The translations under genes and the position numbers were made by a program. 64,000 nt of DNA from Polychytrium aggregatum (lineage: Eukaryota; Chytridiomycota; Chytridiomycetes; Polychytriales). Of the stretch, positions 19,689-30,611 are shown one piece after another. Each line of letters starts with the position of its first letter. Positions within the stretch are counted from its first letter, which is position 1. The DNA lies in contig NW_026516212.1 of assembly GCF_025602895.1 (NCBI RefSeq), positions 1 to 64,000 on the forward strand, read 5' to 3'. The notes under the pieces were generated by a model. The model was not told the origin of the DNA and searched no databases. It saw nothing but the letters and a program-made list of their open reading frames with translations.

Positions 19689-22305
19689 ATGTCTGTCAGT
19701 CCTGACCAATTCACGGTTCCAAATATCTTTTCAATCAATCCAAACAACAACGTTACCATCTTTGCGACAACGGATGCGACGAGCTCGACGGCTGGTGGCA
19801 GCTTGACGGTGCAAGGAGGCGGTGCCGTCGCCAAGTCGTTCTGGGTTGGCACCCAAGTCAACGCGGCCACGCTTGCTACCACAGGCAATGCGGTGATTGG
19901 CGGCACGCTGTCGGTCACGGGGACAAGTGCCGTGGCGGGTCTGTCTGCATCGAGCCTGAGCGTTTCGGGCTCGTCGTCGTTGGGGGCGATCTCGGCCTCT
20001 GGGATTATTGCCTTCACCAATACCACCGACGCAACATCGTCAACCACCGGATCCCACACTCTGGCTGGAGGTATGGGAATCATCCAAGTCGCTCTATGTC
20101 GGCACATTCGATCAATTCGGCCACCTTAAGCACCACTGGTAATGCTAGCGTCGGAGGGACGTTGGGGGTGACCGGATCGACAACTCTTGCGGGTCTGGGT
20201 GCTGGAACGACCACTCTTGGATCTCTTTCCGTCACAGGCACCACGGCTCTTTCATCGGCAACCACAGGAACAACACTCAGTCTCTCGGACACCACGGACG
20301 CTGCTTCGACTCCAGCCGGTGCATTGCAGGTGAGTGGAGGTATCTATGTGGGTAAATCGATTTATGTCAACAGCACAACGGCATCCGACAACCACATCCA
20401 CAGGATCGATCGTGGCAAAGGGCGGCCTCGGACTCGCAGGGAGCTGCTAACATCGGAGGAGCACTTGCGGTGACAGGCGCAACAACACTCTCGTCCACAC
20501 TTGGAGTTACAGGAACGACAACGGCAGCTGCAATCAATGCCTCTGGAGCAGTGAATATTAGCAATTCTACGGCATCCAGTAGCAGCTCGACAGGTGCCTT
20601 GATCGTCTCAGGTGGTGCCGGAATTGGTGGTGCTCTCAATATTGGAGGAAATGGAAGCATTGGGGGCACCCTTTCGGTTACTGCCGCCACAACTCTCTCA
20701 TCCACTCTGGGAGTGACCGGAACGACGACCGTGGCTGCAATTAACGCTTCAGGTATCGTTTCCTTGAATAACACCACCGATGCCACATCAACATCCACCG
20801 GATCACTCACCTTGGCGGGTGGTATGGGAGTCGGTAAGTCACTTTATGTCGGCACTTCGATCAACTCGGCCTACCTTAAGCACCGACTGGTAATGCCAGC
20901 GTAGGAGGGACGTTGGGGGTGACCGGATCGACAACTCTTGCGGGTCTGGGTGCTGGAACGACCACTCTTGGATCTCTTTCGGTCACAGGCACAACGGCTC
21001 TCTTCATCGGGCAACCACAGGGAACCACACTCAGTCTCTCGGACACCTACGGACGCTGCTTCGACTCCAGCCGGTGCATTTCAGGTGAGTGGAGGTATCT
21101 ATGTGGGTAAATCGATTTATGTCAACAGCACAACGGCATCCACAACCACATCCACAGGATCGATCGTGGCAAAGGGCGGCCTCGGACTCGCGGGAGCTGC
21201 TAACATCGGAGGAGCACTTGCGGTGACAGGCGCAACAACACTCTCGTCCACACTTGGAGTTACAGGAACGACAACGGCAGCTGCAATCAATGCCTCTGGA
21301 GCAGTGAATATTAGCAATTCTACGGCATCCAGCAGCAGCTCGACAGGTGCCTTGATCGTCTCAGGTGGTGCCGGAATTGGTGGTGCTCTCAATGTCGGTG
21401 GAAATGGAAGCATTGGAGGGACACTGGGAATCACAGGTACGACAACTGCAGCTGCGATCAATGCTTCTGGCGTCGTCGCCTTCACCAACACCACCGACGC
21501 TACCTCATCAATCACCGGTTCGCACACTCTGGCTGGAGGTATGGGAATCGGTAAGTCACTTTATGTCGGTACATCGATCAACTCAGCCACCTTGAGCACG
21601 ACTGGTAATGCCAGTGTCGGAGGGACATTGGGTGTGACTGGTGCAGCAACGCTCTCATCCACGCTCGGAATTACAGGAACGACAACGGCCGCTGCGATCA
21701 ACGCTTCTGGAGCAGTGAATATCAGCAACTCGACGGCATCCAGCAGCAGCTCGACGGGTGCCCTGATCGTTTCCGGCGGCGCTGGAATCGGCGGTGCTCT
21801 CAATGTCGGTGGAAATGGAAGCATTGGAGGGACACTGGGAATCACAGGTACGACAACGGCAGCTGCAATTAATGCTTCGGGCGTGGTAAATATCAGCAAC
21901 TCGACAGCATCCAGCAGTAGCTCGACAGGTGCCTTGATCGTTTCTGGCGGTGCAGGTGTCGGCGGCTCCCTCTATGTTGGCGGGTCGATCACATCCTCCG
22001 GCGATGTCACCGCCTTCTCGGATATCCGACTCAAGAAGCAGGTCTCGACACTCACCGATGCACTCGACAAGGTCAAGCGGCTGCGTGGAGTCCGGTTCTT
22101 GCGCAAGGACACGCGCGAGGAATGTATCGGTCTCATTGCCCAGGAAGTCGAGAAAGTCATCCCGCAAGTCGTTCACGAGCGCACCCTGGCCGTCGGCGAT
22201 CCCGAGACAAAGTACAAGAGTGTCGCTTATGGAAACATTGTGGCTTTATTGATTGAGGCAGTCAAGGAGCTTGCACAAATGATGGAAAGCAATTTCTCTC
22301 AATAA
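19689..22305 (+). pseudogene. Fibre-like repeat protein with C-terminal S74 chaperone domain, frameshifted
   Basis: Starts at the ATG at 19689 (MSVSPDQFTVPN). The body is a long run of Gly/Thr/Ser/Ala-rich beta-structured repeats (VGGTLGVTGTTT, ISNSTASSSSSTGALIVSGG, LAGGMGVGKSLYVGTSIN), as in phage and giant-virus tail or fibre proteins. The end has the Peptidase_S74 / intramolecular chaperone signature SDIRLKKQV...GVRFL...IGLIAQEVEKVIPQVV, a domain that trimerises beta-helical fibres and then cleaves itself off. Frame breaks by single added bases occur near 20090, 20386, 20873-20885 and 20999-21050, and repeat copies elsewhere in the gene show the unbroken version. The stop overlaps the convergent helicase by 7 bp. 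Confidence 0.8.
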
Positions 22306-24357
22306 ACTCGGGATTCTCCATCTCTCTCAAATACTGCGCCTTGTTGTTCAGAATCGCATAAGGTCGCCTCGATCGATGGGGCTGGATTGGTGACTTCCAC
22401 AATCTCGCCCGTCAGGGTGTTGAAGCAGTATGCATGCGTGGCACCCGTGATCCACTTGTACAGCGCCGTCTGCAGGACATGCTCTGGGGTGAGCATACTC
22501 ACACTCTTGAGCTCGATCACGATGCGGCTCATCGACTGCACCGGCTCGATCCACATATCCAGTCGTCCGCTGATCTTGAACGATTCGGTCTCGAGGCTCA
22601 CGGGTCTCTCAAAGATGGTATCCTTGGCCAGCACCGCCTCAGGTTCGGCGATACCGTGCTCTTCGGCCAACAAGCGCTTCAGTAGAGCATATCCGTTGCG
22701 GCAGCATCGATTGAACTCGACAGAGTCCAGCCAGTTCAAGCTGCTGATTTGGTGCAGCAGGTGAGGCTGGTCCTTGAGCGTGGCATAGTGGGCCAGGCGC
22801 AGGATCAGGCGGTTCGTCTCGACGTTGTCTCTGTCTTCTGGTCTGGGCTCAAAGATTTCCGAGGGGCAGCTGAAGCAGCTGGGTACAGGTGCCTGCTTGC
22901 CATGCTTGAAGCACTCGCGCCACTTGCGACGATTGGGTGTCTTGATCAGGCCCATACAAGCCAACTCCAGCTTCATCGAGATGGCGTTGCCATTGATGGC
23001 CGAGACATCCTCAGTGGAGGCGGATGCCGTTGTATTCCTGGGTACTCTGGTTGCGGATATTGATGCGATAGCTCTCCTCATAGACCGTGCGGATGTTGAC
23101 CGAGCGGAAGGCATCGATCATCTGGCGTTGGGGGAGGTGTGAGAGCAGCTGGCCAACCGAGAGCATCTTCTTGGTCTTGGGCTGCTTGGCGGCCTTGTCG
23201 GCTCGGTCGGTGATCAGCTCCTCTCGCTTGCGCTTCAGCTCCATCTGAACCGCTGGAAGGCCGCTGGTATCGGTCAAACTCGGGCCGCTGGTCGCCCTTG
23301 GGAGTCACCAGATACAGAGTATCCGTGGCTCGGGTCATGGCAACAAAGACAGAAGTCGGCAGCTGGGGCTCGTATCGGAACTTTTTGGTGCCATAGTCGA
23401 CCAGGAAGGTGTGGCGGCACTGCAGGCCCTTGGAGCGGATGAAGGTCATGATCCGGAGCTTGCCGCGCTGCAAATCGAGCTTGGACTCTGCGAGATCGCC
23501 GGCAATGAACAGGGGGATACGGCGCAGAGTGAGCTGCTGGTCGAGCTCGCCCACAGTGGTGGGGCGGTTGTACTGCACGAGCTTGGTGGAGTTGGCCAAG
23601 ATAATAATGTCGTCGTAGGCAACGCTGAAGTGGTCGTGCAGCTTGATGATCTCCTCGACCACATCATGGACACTGTGCAAGTCAGTGGCGGATGGCGTGG
23701 TGGTGACGGCGGCTGCCGACGAGCTTGACCTTCTCCATGCCGGTGATGTGCTGCTTCATGTAGTCGACCACACCCTCGGTCAGCCGGTGCGAGACGGAGA
23801 GGCCGAAGCGGCCCCATTGGCGGTCCGGGTAGATATCAGAGACCATGGTCAGATATCGGGCGTCGCCGCCGCGGTAGCCGTAGATGGCCTGCAGCGGATC
23901 GCCCAGGAAGACGAGCTGCAGCGGGCGCTGCTTGGTAAGTCTCGAGGTCACGGATGAAGCAGTGGATGTACTGGTTCAGGCCCTCGTCGAGATCCTGGCA
24001 CTCGTCGACGACAAAGACATCGACGGCCTTGGGCGGGGTGATGATGCGGTCGGGCATGTGCACCAGCTGGTCGAGGGCAATGGCGTTGGGGGACAGGAAC
24101 TGGTAGTAGTCCGTGGTCGAGCTGTTCACGGTGCAGACATGGACATTGCGCAGACCCAGCTGGTTGAACTTGTGGACGGTCTCCTCGCGCAGGTTGCGGC
24201 CAAAGGACAGCACAAGAAAGTAGCGCTCGGGGAAGGCCTTGGCCAGCAGCGAGATCGTCGTGGTCTTGCCGCTGCCGGGAACGGCCGAGATGACCAGGTT
24301 GTTGGCGGTGTCGGCAAAGTGGGTCAGGATCGCGTGCTGCTCGTCCGTGGCCTGCAT
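22299..24357 (-). pseudogene. UvrD-like SF1 helicase with PD-(D/E)XK nuclease domain, frameshifted
   Basis: ATG at 24357 (MQATDEQHAILTHF). Motifs in order: Walker A AVPGSGKTTT, motif II VFVVDECQDL, motif III LVFLGDPLQAIYGYRGGD, a motif IV/V region, and motif VI VFVAMTRATDTLYLV. These are followed by a Cys-containing linker and a RecB-like nuclease core (ISGRLDMWIE, then IVIELKSVS and a helix with ALYKW). The order fits a DNA helicase-nuclease. Four frame changes, near 23935, 23690, 23270 and 23035, break it into five pieces, so it is a pseudogene or a poorly polished gene. It lies 105 bp downstream of the kinase-Sel1 gene and overlaps the fibre gene tail to tail. Confidence 0.8.
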
Positions 24358-24462
24358 GGTGGTGTCGGTGTCGGGCGTAGATGCGTCGGTGCTATGCCAT
24401 GGTATGGTAAAATATCTTTATTGATAATTCACAAGAGTGTGGTACATCATGATGGGAGTGGA

Positions 24463-27400
24463 TTATTTGGATTTGGCGAGGCGCTCGAGTGCGGTTTTCG
24501 CTCTTTCGTGACCTTGGTCCGCTGCCTTCTGGTACCAGGATCGGGCAGTCTCGATGTCTTTGGAGACACCTTTGCCATCACGGTAGCAGTTGCCGATATT
24601 GTTCTGACCCCATACATTCCCCTGATTGGCGGCCTTGGTATACCACTCGATTGCCTTGACGTAGTCCTGGGCGACACCTTTGCCATTACGGTAGCAGTTG
24701 CCGATATTGTTCTGACCCCATGCATTCCCCTGATTGGCGGCCTTGGTGAACCACTCGACTGCCTTGGCATAATCTTGGTCGACACCTTGGCCGCCGTAGT
24801 AGCAGTTGCCGATATTGTTCTGACCCCATACATTCCCCTGATTGGCGGCCTTGGTATACCACTCGATTGCCTTGACGTAGTCCTGGGCGACACCTTTGCC
24901 ATTACGGTAGCAGTTGCCGATATTGTTCTGACCCCATGCATTCCCCTGATTGGCGGCCTTGGTGAACCACTCGACTGCCTTGGCATAATCTTGGTCGACA
25001 CCTTGGCCGCCGTAGTAGCAGTTGCCGATATTGTTCTGACCCCATACATTCCCCTGATTGGCGGCCTTGGTGAACCACTCGACTGCCTTGGCATAATCTT
25101 GGTCGACACCTTGGCCGCCGTAGTAGCAATCGCCGAGGCTATTCTGAGCCGCTGCATTTCCCTGATTGGCGGCCTTGGTGAACCACTCAACTGCCTTGGT
25201 GTAGTCCTGGGCGACACCATTTCCGTCGTAGTAGCAATCGCCGAGGTCGTTCTGAGCATCTGCATTTCCCTGCTCAGCGGCCTTGGTATACCACTCGACT
25301 GCCTTTTTGAGGTCCTTCTTGACACCTTTGCCGACGGCGTAGTGGACACCGAGGCTATTCTGAGCCGCTGCATTTCCCTGATTGGCGGCCTTGGTGAACC
25401 ACTCAACTGCCTTGGTGTAGTCCTGGGCGACACCATTTCCGTCGTAGTAGCAATCGCCGAGGTCGTTCTGAGCATATGCATTTCCCTGCTCAGCGGACTT
25501 GGTGTACCACTCGACAGCCTTGGTGTAGTCCTGGGCGACACCATCTCCGTTGTAGTAGCAGTTACCGAGGTTGTTCTGAGCATCTGCATTTCCCTGTTCA
25601 GCGGCCTTGGTATACCACTCGACTGCCTTGGTGTAGTCCTGGGCGACACCATCTCCGTTGTAGTAGCAGTTACCGAGGTTGTTCTGAGCATATGCATTTC
25701 CCTGTTCAGCGGACTTGGTGAACCACTCGACTGCCTTGGTGTAGTCCTGGGCGACACCATTACCGTCGTAGTAGCAATCGCCGAGGTTGTTCTGAGCATC
25801 TGCATTTCCCTGTTCAGCGGACTTGGTGTACCACTCGACAGCCTTGGTGTAGTCCTGGGTGACACCTTTGCCGTCGTCGTAGCAAACGCCGAGGTTGTAT
25901 TGACCCCAGGTATATCCCTGATTGGCGGCCTTGGTATACCACTCGACTGCCTTTTTGAGGTTCTTCTTGAAGCCTTGGTCGTATTGATAGAAATCGCCGA
26001 AAATTTGCTGGCTGATCGCGTGTCCTTTCTCGGCCAAATCTTGGAAATCTTCGAATATCTTGGTTTGGTTCAAGCGAGCGCCAAATCGGTGAAATCGACA
26101 TATCGTCGCCAAGTGCTTGCAAACCCAGTTGAGAGAGGATGTTGTATCGCAGAGTCTGAAGAACTCCTTTGCGGCTTCTGTCATCGATTCTACCCGGATA
26201 CTAAGATCGATCAATCCGACGCCCAAGTTGAAGTCATCGGTTATCGATTCGAGCATCAGATTGTATCCTCTCGGGATGTCCATGGCGACTCCGAATCCGT
26301 GGTAGTAGCACCACCCCATCATGAGCGTGGCGATGGGCTTCATGACAGGATCGGACGAGCTGTCGTAGACGGTTTGCCAGTTCGTAACTGCGTCTCGGTA
26401 TTCTTCGAGTACGAGCAGATCCCAAGCCCTTTTGAAAGCTTCTGGGATGTTGGTGATATCGGGTTGCTCGACGACGACCGGTGCGACGGACGCTTCATTT
26501 TCCGTATACTCAGGAGGGTTGTCGTCCGAGATCGTAGGTGCCGGGGCAGGGGTTGGGACGGTTGGGTTCTGGGTATCATCATCGGCGTCGAGGTCGATAC
26601 AGACGATCTTGGTTGGCCTGTGCTCGTCATTCGTCTGGGTCGACACCTCGAGTGGTCGCTTCATGGTAGCCGGAATCGATACCGGAGGAGGTGTGGGTTT
26701 GGTAGGAATATTTGTAAGACGTCGATAATGCTCGAGTCGAGGCACGATCTGGACGAAAGTCGGGCGATGCTGTGGTTCTTGATGCCAGCAGTGCTCGATC
26801 AATGCCCATATGTCATGAGGAATACCCTCAAACCGATCAGGACGTTTGTTGTCTTCAATGAGTGTTAACATTCTGTGTGCGCTCATGGGTCTGTTATCAC
26901 TCGCGAGCCATAATGGACCACAGTTCTTGAGGACGACGTAGAGCATTACACCATAGGCGAAGACATCGGAAGACTTTGTGTAGCCCCCCTGGAAATTATC
27001 CTTGCTAATTTCCGGAGCGATAAAGGCATAAGTGCCGCTCAAGGGAGCTCCAATGGTCTTGGTGGCTTCGGTGGGTGTGGTTTCTCTCTTGTACCTTGCG
27101 GTACTAAAATCCGACATCACAGCGTTGAAGTCGGAATTCAGCAGGACGTTGGATGGCTTCAGATCCCCATGCACCATATCTTTCGAATGCAGATACTGCA
27201 TCTCACATGCCACTTGGAACATCCAGCGAAGTTTCTCCTCGATGGACGTTTGGTGTTGGCGGAGGTACTTGTCGAGTGAGCCGTTTTTCATGAACTCGGA
27301 AACCATGACTCCTCCACCATCTTGGATGTAAGCACCCACGAGGGTGAGGATGCCCAGATCGCGACAATTCCACCAGAGATCGATCTCTTTGCGGAGGGTT

Positions 27401-27618
27401 GTGACCTTCTCGGTGGTGGTGACGCCATGTATCTTCTTCACAGCGACTTTGAAACCATTGTAATCGGCGGTATGAATTTCGCCAAAACCACCGACAGCGA
27501 AGGGTTCGGGAGAAATGTCGACCACCCGATCTGGATCAATCCACCAGGGTGGTCTCCTGCAAAGGATGCGAGCAAGTGTGTCGTCAGTGTCTACCCCGGG
27601 TCGATAGTCCCCAGACAT
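24463..27618 (-). CDS. TKL-type protein kinase with 14 Sel1 repeats
   Basis: 1051 residues, ATG at 27618 (MSGDYRPGVDTDD); no earlier in-frame ATG. The kinase domain covers about residues 35-300: glycine loop VGGFGEI, VAVKKI, catalytic loop HGDLKPSN, a DFS in place of DFG, and IAPE. A Gly replaces the usual Arg of HRD and a Ser the Gly of DFG, so activity is uncertain. A linker with acidic and proline-rich parts follows. Fourteen tandem Sel1-like repeats of 36 residues (pattern LGxCYxxGxGVxxDxxKAVEWxTKAAxQGxxxAQ) occupy about 555-1040. Such proteins are usually scaffolds or signalling adaptors. An upstream block with two CCAAT boxes is shared with the neighbouring Sel1 gene. Confidence 0.9.
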   Translation of the reverse strand: MSGDYRPGVDTDDTLARILCRRPPWWIDPDRVVDISPEPFAVGGFGEIHTADYNGFKVAVKKIHGVTTTEKVTTLRKEIDLWWNCRDLGILTLVGAYIQDGGGVMVSEFMKNGSLDKYLRQHQTSIEEKLRWMFQVACEMQYLHSKDMVHGDLKPSNVLLNSDFNAVMSDFSTARYKRETTPTEATKTIGAPLSGTYAFIAPEISKDNFQGGYTKSSDVFAYGVMLYVVLKNCGPLWLASDNRPMSAHRMLTLIEDNKRPDRFEGIPHDIWALIEHCWHQEPQHRPTFVQIVPRLEHYRRLTNIPTKPTPPPVSIPATMKRPLEVSTQTNDEHRPTKIVCIDLDADDDTQNPTVPTPAPAPTISDDNPPEYTENEASVAPVVVEQPDITNIPEAFKRAWDLLVLEEYRDAVTNWQTVYDSSSDPVMKPIATLMMGWCYYHGFGVAMDIPRGYNLMLESITDDFNLGVGLIDLSIRVESMTEAAKEFFRLCDTTSSLNWVCKHLATICRFHRFGARLNQTKIFEDFQDLAEKGHAISQQIFGDFYQYDQGFKKNLKKAVEWYTKAANQGYTWGQYNLGVCYDDGKGVTQDYTKAVEWYTKSAEQGNADAQNNLGDCYYDGNGVAQDYTKAVEWFTKSAEQGNAYAQNNLGNCYYNGDGVAQDYTKAVEWYTKAAEQGNADAQNNLGNCYYNGDGVAQDYTKAVEWYTKSAEQGNAYAQNDLGDCYYDGNGVAQDYTKAVEWFTKAANQGNAAAQNSLGVHYAVGKGVKKDLKKAVEWYTKAAEQGNADAQNDLGDCYYDGNGVAQDYTKAVEWFTKAANQGNAAAQNSLGDCYYGGQGVDQDYAKAVEWFTKAANQGNVWGQNNIGNCYYGGQGVDQDYAKAVEWFTKAANQGNAWGQNNIGNCYRNGKGVAQDYVKAIEWYTKAANQGNVWGQNNIGNCYYGGQGVDQDYAKAVEWFTKAANQGNAWGQNNIGNCYRNGKGVAQDYVKAIEWYTKAANQGNVWGQNNIGNCYRDGKGVSKDIETARSWYQKAADQGHERAKTALERLAKSK
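24601..25032. repeat. Perfect 216-bp duplication within the Sel1 array
   Basis: 24601-24816 and 24817-25032 read the same base for base as far as I can follow. Each is two 108-bp Sel1 units. Other units in the array (to about 25990) are diverged, so this is a fresh expansion by unequal exchange. Confidence 0.85.
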
Positions 27619-28002
27619 GAGTCTATGCCAACATACGTCTGCGGAGTTGGCGGTGCCTGCATTTTGATGGAGCCGTGGATAGGTTGTGTCGTGAGTGATG
27701 GGCAATGGACGACGGCGGTGGTGTGAGGGAGGCCCAGTGCAGAACCTGGGGTTTTGAAGCCCTCTCCAGCAGAAAACGCCGCCTCCTCGGACATCGGCCG
27801 CTTTTCCCGCAAGACGCGCACCAGCCGTTGGCGCAGGTGATGGCGTCAGCCATGCACCTCTCTATTGGCGCATCCTCGAGCCACCAATCACCGCGACCCC
27901 AGCGGCCTGCTGCGCAGCAACTCGCGCACCAACCACACGCAAGAACAGCCCCACCCACGAGCCACACGAGTCATTGGATATCGCCTGTATTTGTTGTCAA
28001 TT
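27619..28002. other. Upstream region of the kinase-Sel1 gene
   Basis: No gene seen. It contains a segment resembling the region upstream of the second Sel1 gene (AGCAGAAAACGC and CTCGGACATC words, near 27768-27795) and the shared CCAAT block at 27837-27909. It ends at the target duplication TCAAT of the solo LTR. Confidence 0.6.
27837..27909 (-). promoter_or_regulatory. Shared promoter block with paired CCAAT boxes (copy 1)
   Basis: About 73 bp, matching 30769-30842 with one base difference. It carries CTCTATTGGCG (CCAAT on the minus strand) and GCCACCAATCACC (CCAAT on the plus strand). It lies 219-291 bp upstream of the kinase-Sel1 ATG; CCAAT boxes bind the HAP/NF-Y complex in fungi. Confidence 0.6.
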
Positions 28003-28793
28003 GTTAGGGATAGCTCCTGCTTGTTCCCCACTTTGACTGCACACTTGGCTGTTCTTTTGCCTCTCTGTTTGTTTGTGTGTAGCTTTGCAGTTCCCCCTCC
28101 AATTTTCCGCCTTTTGCCTGCCATTTCTGCTCCTTCCGCACTTCCGTTTTCCCGCGCTGCTCCGCTTCCTTTGTCTTCTTCGCACGCGCCGGTTTGTTTG
28201 TGCACGCGCCTTGCTGCGATTGGCTGCAATTCGACTGCCGGTCATGTGTCCCCCCACCGGTGACTCATGACCTGCCTGACCGTCCCGATCTCTTGTTCAT
28301 CTCGCATGCATTTGCCCCAACCTTATACTTGACCAATCCGCTTCTTGGACGTTGAGTCACATTGCTTCGCCTTTGCACGTTTCTCCTGCCAGGTGCTTCG
28401 CTTTTGCTTGCGCCTCTCTCGCTTTGATTCTCTGCCTGTCTCGGTGGTCCTTCTCGGCCCTCGTTCGTGCATCGCCCCCTTCGCCCTGCTCGATCGCCCA
28501 CTTTTCCCTCCCTTGGCCGCCCTTCGCTGCCAAGTCCGGACTTGTCTATAAATAGCCTGACCCCCGCGATGTGTAGTCGAACCTCAGCGTTCAAAATAGG
28601 ACTAAATAAAGTGCCTTCTACTTTATTCTCTGAGTGTTCCTCACGTCTCATTTCGAGACAAGTCTTATCTTGAACGGATCTTTGCTTCCCTCGCTCCCTC
28701 TCCGAGTCCACTTCGGACTTTACCCTTGCTTTCCCTGAGCTCACTTCGAGCTCACTTCTTCTTTTGCCGTTGAGTCCCCCTCGGACTCTAACA
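28003..28793 (+). repeat. Solo LTR of element B
   Basis: 791 bp, flanked by the perfect duplication TCAAT (27998-28002 and 28794-28798). It is close to the B1/B2 LTRs, with more substitutions in its first 200 bp, so it is an older insertion reduced by LTR-LTR recombination. The right-hand TCAAT contains the stop codon of the neighbouring Sel1 gene. Confidence 0.95.
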
Positions 28794-30611
28794 TCAATTC
28801 ACAGCACATGAAACCTTCTCAAGCGCTTCTGCGCTGTCGAGGTTCTCCAAAGATGATATTGCGTCTCGATGACCTCTCGTGGCTGCCCTTTCATACCAAG
28901 ATCTGGCAGTCTTGACGTCATGGACAACACCCCGACCACCATGATAACAGCAACCCACTTTGTACTCGCCATCGGCATCACCCTGGCTGGCAGCCTTCCT
29001 GTACCACTGGATCGCCTTTGTGTGGCTCGGTGAGACACCTTCTCCCTCTGCAAAGCAGTTACCGAGATTGACTTGGGCCAACGCATATCCCTGTTGAGCG
29101 GACTTGGTGAAAAATTCGTATGCCATTCTGGGATCTCTCTTGACACCAAGACCATATCGGTAGCAGTAACCAAGTTTGTTCTGAGCTTCGGGGTAGCCCT
29201 GTTCGACCGCCTTGGTGTACCACTTAAATGCTGTTCTGAAAACCCTCTTGACTCCATGTCCATTTTCGTAACACAGACCAAGGTTGAATTGAGCCTGAGC
29301 ATTCCCTTCGTTGGCTGATTTGCGAAACCATTCGACCGCTTTGGTGTAATCCTGAGTGATGTCTTGGCCTCGGTGGTAGCAACTGCCGATTTCAAACTGC
29401 GCTTGTGGGTCGCCTCGTTTTGCAGCTGGCCAGTGCTCGTTCTTCTCGATACCATCATTTGCAAAATCCAAAAGCCCTCGTTCTTTGATCATTTTGAGAC
29501 ATAGTGTGGCTTGCTTGTTGCCCTGGGCGGCGGCTCTGGAAAACCAGGCGACTGCTTCGATATTGTCCTCGTCGACATCTTTCCCGTAGTAGTAGCGAGA
29601 TGCAATCGCATATTGACCCCAGTGCAACCCCTGGTCGGCCGAGTCTTGATACAACTTCAAGGCCTTGACGCTGTCCTTTTTGACACCATTCCCTTTTGCG
29701 TAGCAGATACCGAGTTTGTACTGGGCAGTCCGAAGCCCGGCATCTGCCGATTTCCTGTACCACTTGACGGCCAGCTCAAAGCTTTGGGTGACCTCGTCTC
29801 CCTTGTAGTAGCAGTCACCAAGCATGACTTGAGCGTAGGAGTACCCTTGGTTGGCCGATTCGATGATCAACGATATCATCTTTGTCAGGTTTTTCTCGAC
29901 GCCCGTGCCTGTGTTGTAACAGATTCCGAGGACGTATGTGCTGACGGCATGGTCGTCGCTCGACAGCTCTTTGAAGCGTTCTACTGCTCCGGAGTGGTCG
30001 ACTTGTGTACCCAGTCCGTGGAGCTTGAAGGCGGCGACTAGATGCTTGCACACCCAGCTGCGATCAGCGCCGGCCGAGCAGCGTCTGAAAAACTCGACGA
30101 CGGGGGGTGACATCGACTCAGCCAGCTGAATATCATCGAGTGCGAAAAACCACAAGACGAAATCGGGCCTCTGGGATTTGAGCATGAGCCGATAACCCTC
30201 TGGGATGTCCGCCTCAATTCCGAGTCCCAGGAAGGTGCACCATCCCAGCATGAAGGTGCTGATGCATGCTGCGATAGGGTCCGTGGATGTGGACGAGACG
30301 ACGCGCCATCGGTCGAGGGTGGTTGGGAACTCGGACTCGATAAACGCATTCCACGCTTGATCGAAAGCATTCTGCACGTTGTCCGTTCCAGGCGGCTCGG
30401 GGGGTGATTCCACATCATCGGGGTTCTCGTTGGATCCACTATTGTCGACGGATTGGTGGGATTCGGCGGCAGGAGATGTGACCATCTCCGAAGGGGAATC
30501 ATCTCCCTCGAGACGAGAGAGTCTGCTGGAATGGGCATCTTCCGACTCGGTCGAGGGTGATCGGATGCGTTTGACGCCCCTAGAGAGGTGTTTGGATTTT
30601 CTGGAGGGCAT
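28794..30611 (-). CDS. Sel1-repeat protein
   Basis: 605 residues, ATG at 30611 (MPSRKSKHLSRGVKRI). The N-terminus is basic with a possible nuclear signal, followed by an acidic Ser/Pro-rich linker. A conserved helical region (WNAFIESEF, FMLGWCTFLGLGIEADIPEGYRLML) resembles the linker-side region of the kinase-Sel1 protein (MMGWCYYHGFGVAMDIPRGYNLML), so the two are paralogues. About nine or ten Sel1 repeats follow. There is no kinase domain. The stop TGA at 28796-28794 lies inside the target duplication of the solo LTR, so the 3' UTR is now LTR sequence read antisense. Confidence 0.88.
   Translation of the reverse strand: MPSRKSKHLSRGVKRIRSPSTESEDAHSSRLSRLEGDDSPSEMVTSPAAESHQSVDNSGSNENPDDVESPPEPPGTDNVQNAFDQAWNAFIESEFPTTLDRWRVVSSTSTDPIAACISTFMLGWCTFLGLGIEADIPEGYRLMLKSQRPDFVLWFFALDDIQLAESMSPPVVEFFRRCSAGADRSWVCKHLVAAFKLHGLGTQVDHSGAVERFKELSSDDHAVSTYVLGICYNTGTGVEKNLTKMISLIIESANQGYSYAQVMLGDCYYKGDEVTQSFELAVKWYRKSADAGLRTAQYKLGICYAKGNGVKKDSVKALKLYQDSADQGLHWGQYAIASRYYYGKDVDEDNIEAVAWFSRAAAQGNKQATLCLKMIKERGLLDFANDGIEKNEHWPAAKRGDPQAQFEIGSCYHRGQDITQDYTKAVEWFRKSANEGNAQAQFNLGLCYENGHGVKRVFRTAFKWYTKAVEQGYPEAQNKLGYCYRYGLGVKRDPRMAYEFFTKSAQQGYALAQVNLGNCFAEGEGVSPSHTKAIQWYRKAASQGDADGEYKVGCCYHGGRGVVHDVKTARSWYERAATRGHRDAISSLENLDSAEALEKVSCAVN

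Noticed and set aside
23884-26868. A 994-residue open frame on the plus strand
   Set aside because: It is the antisense of the 108-bp Sel1 repeats; because the unit length is a multiple of three, a chance open frame is copied with each repeat. The minus strand encodes clear kinase and Sel1 motifs.
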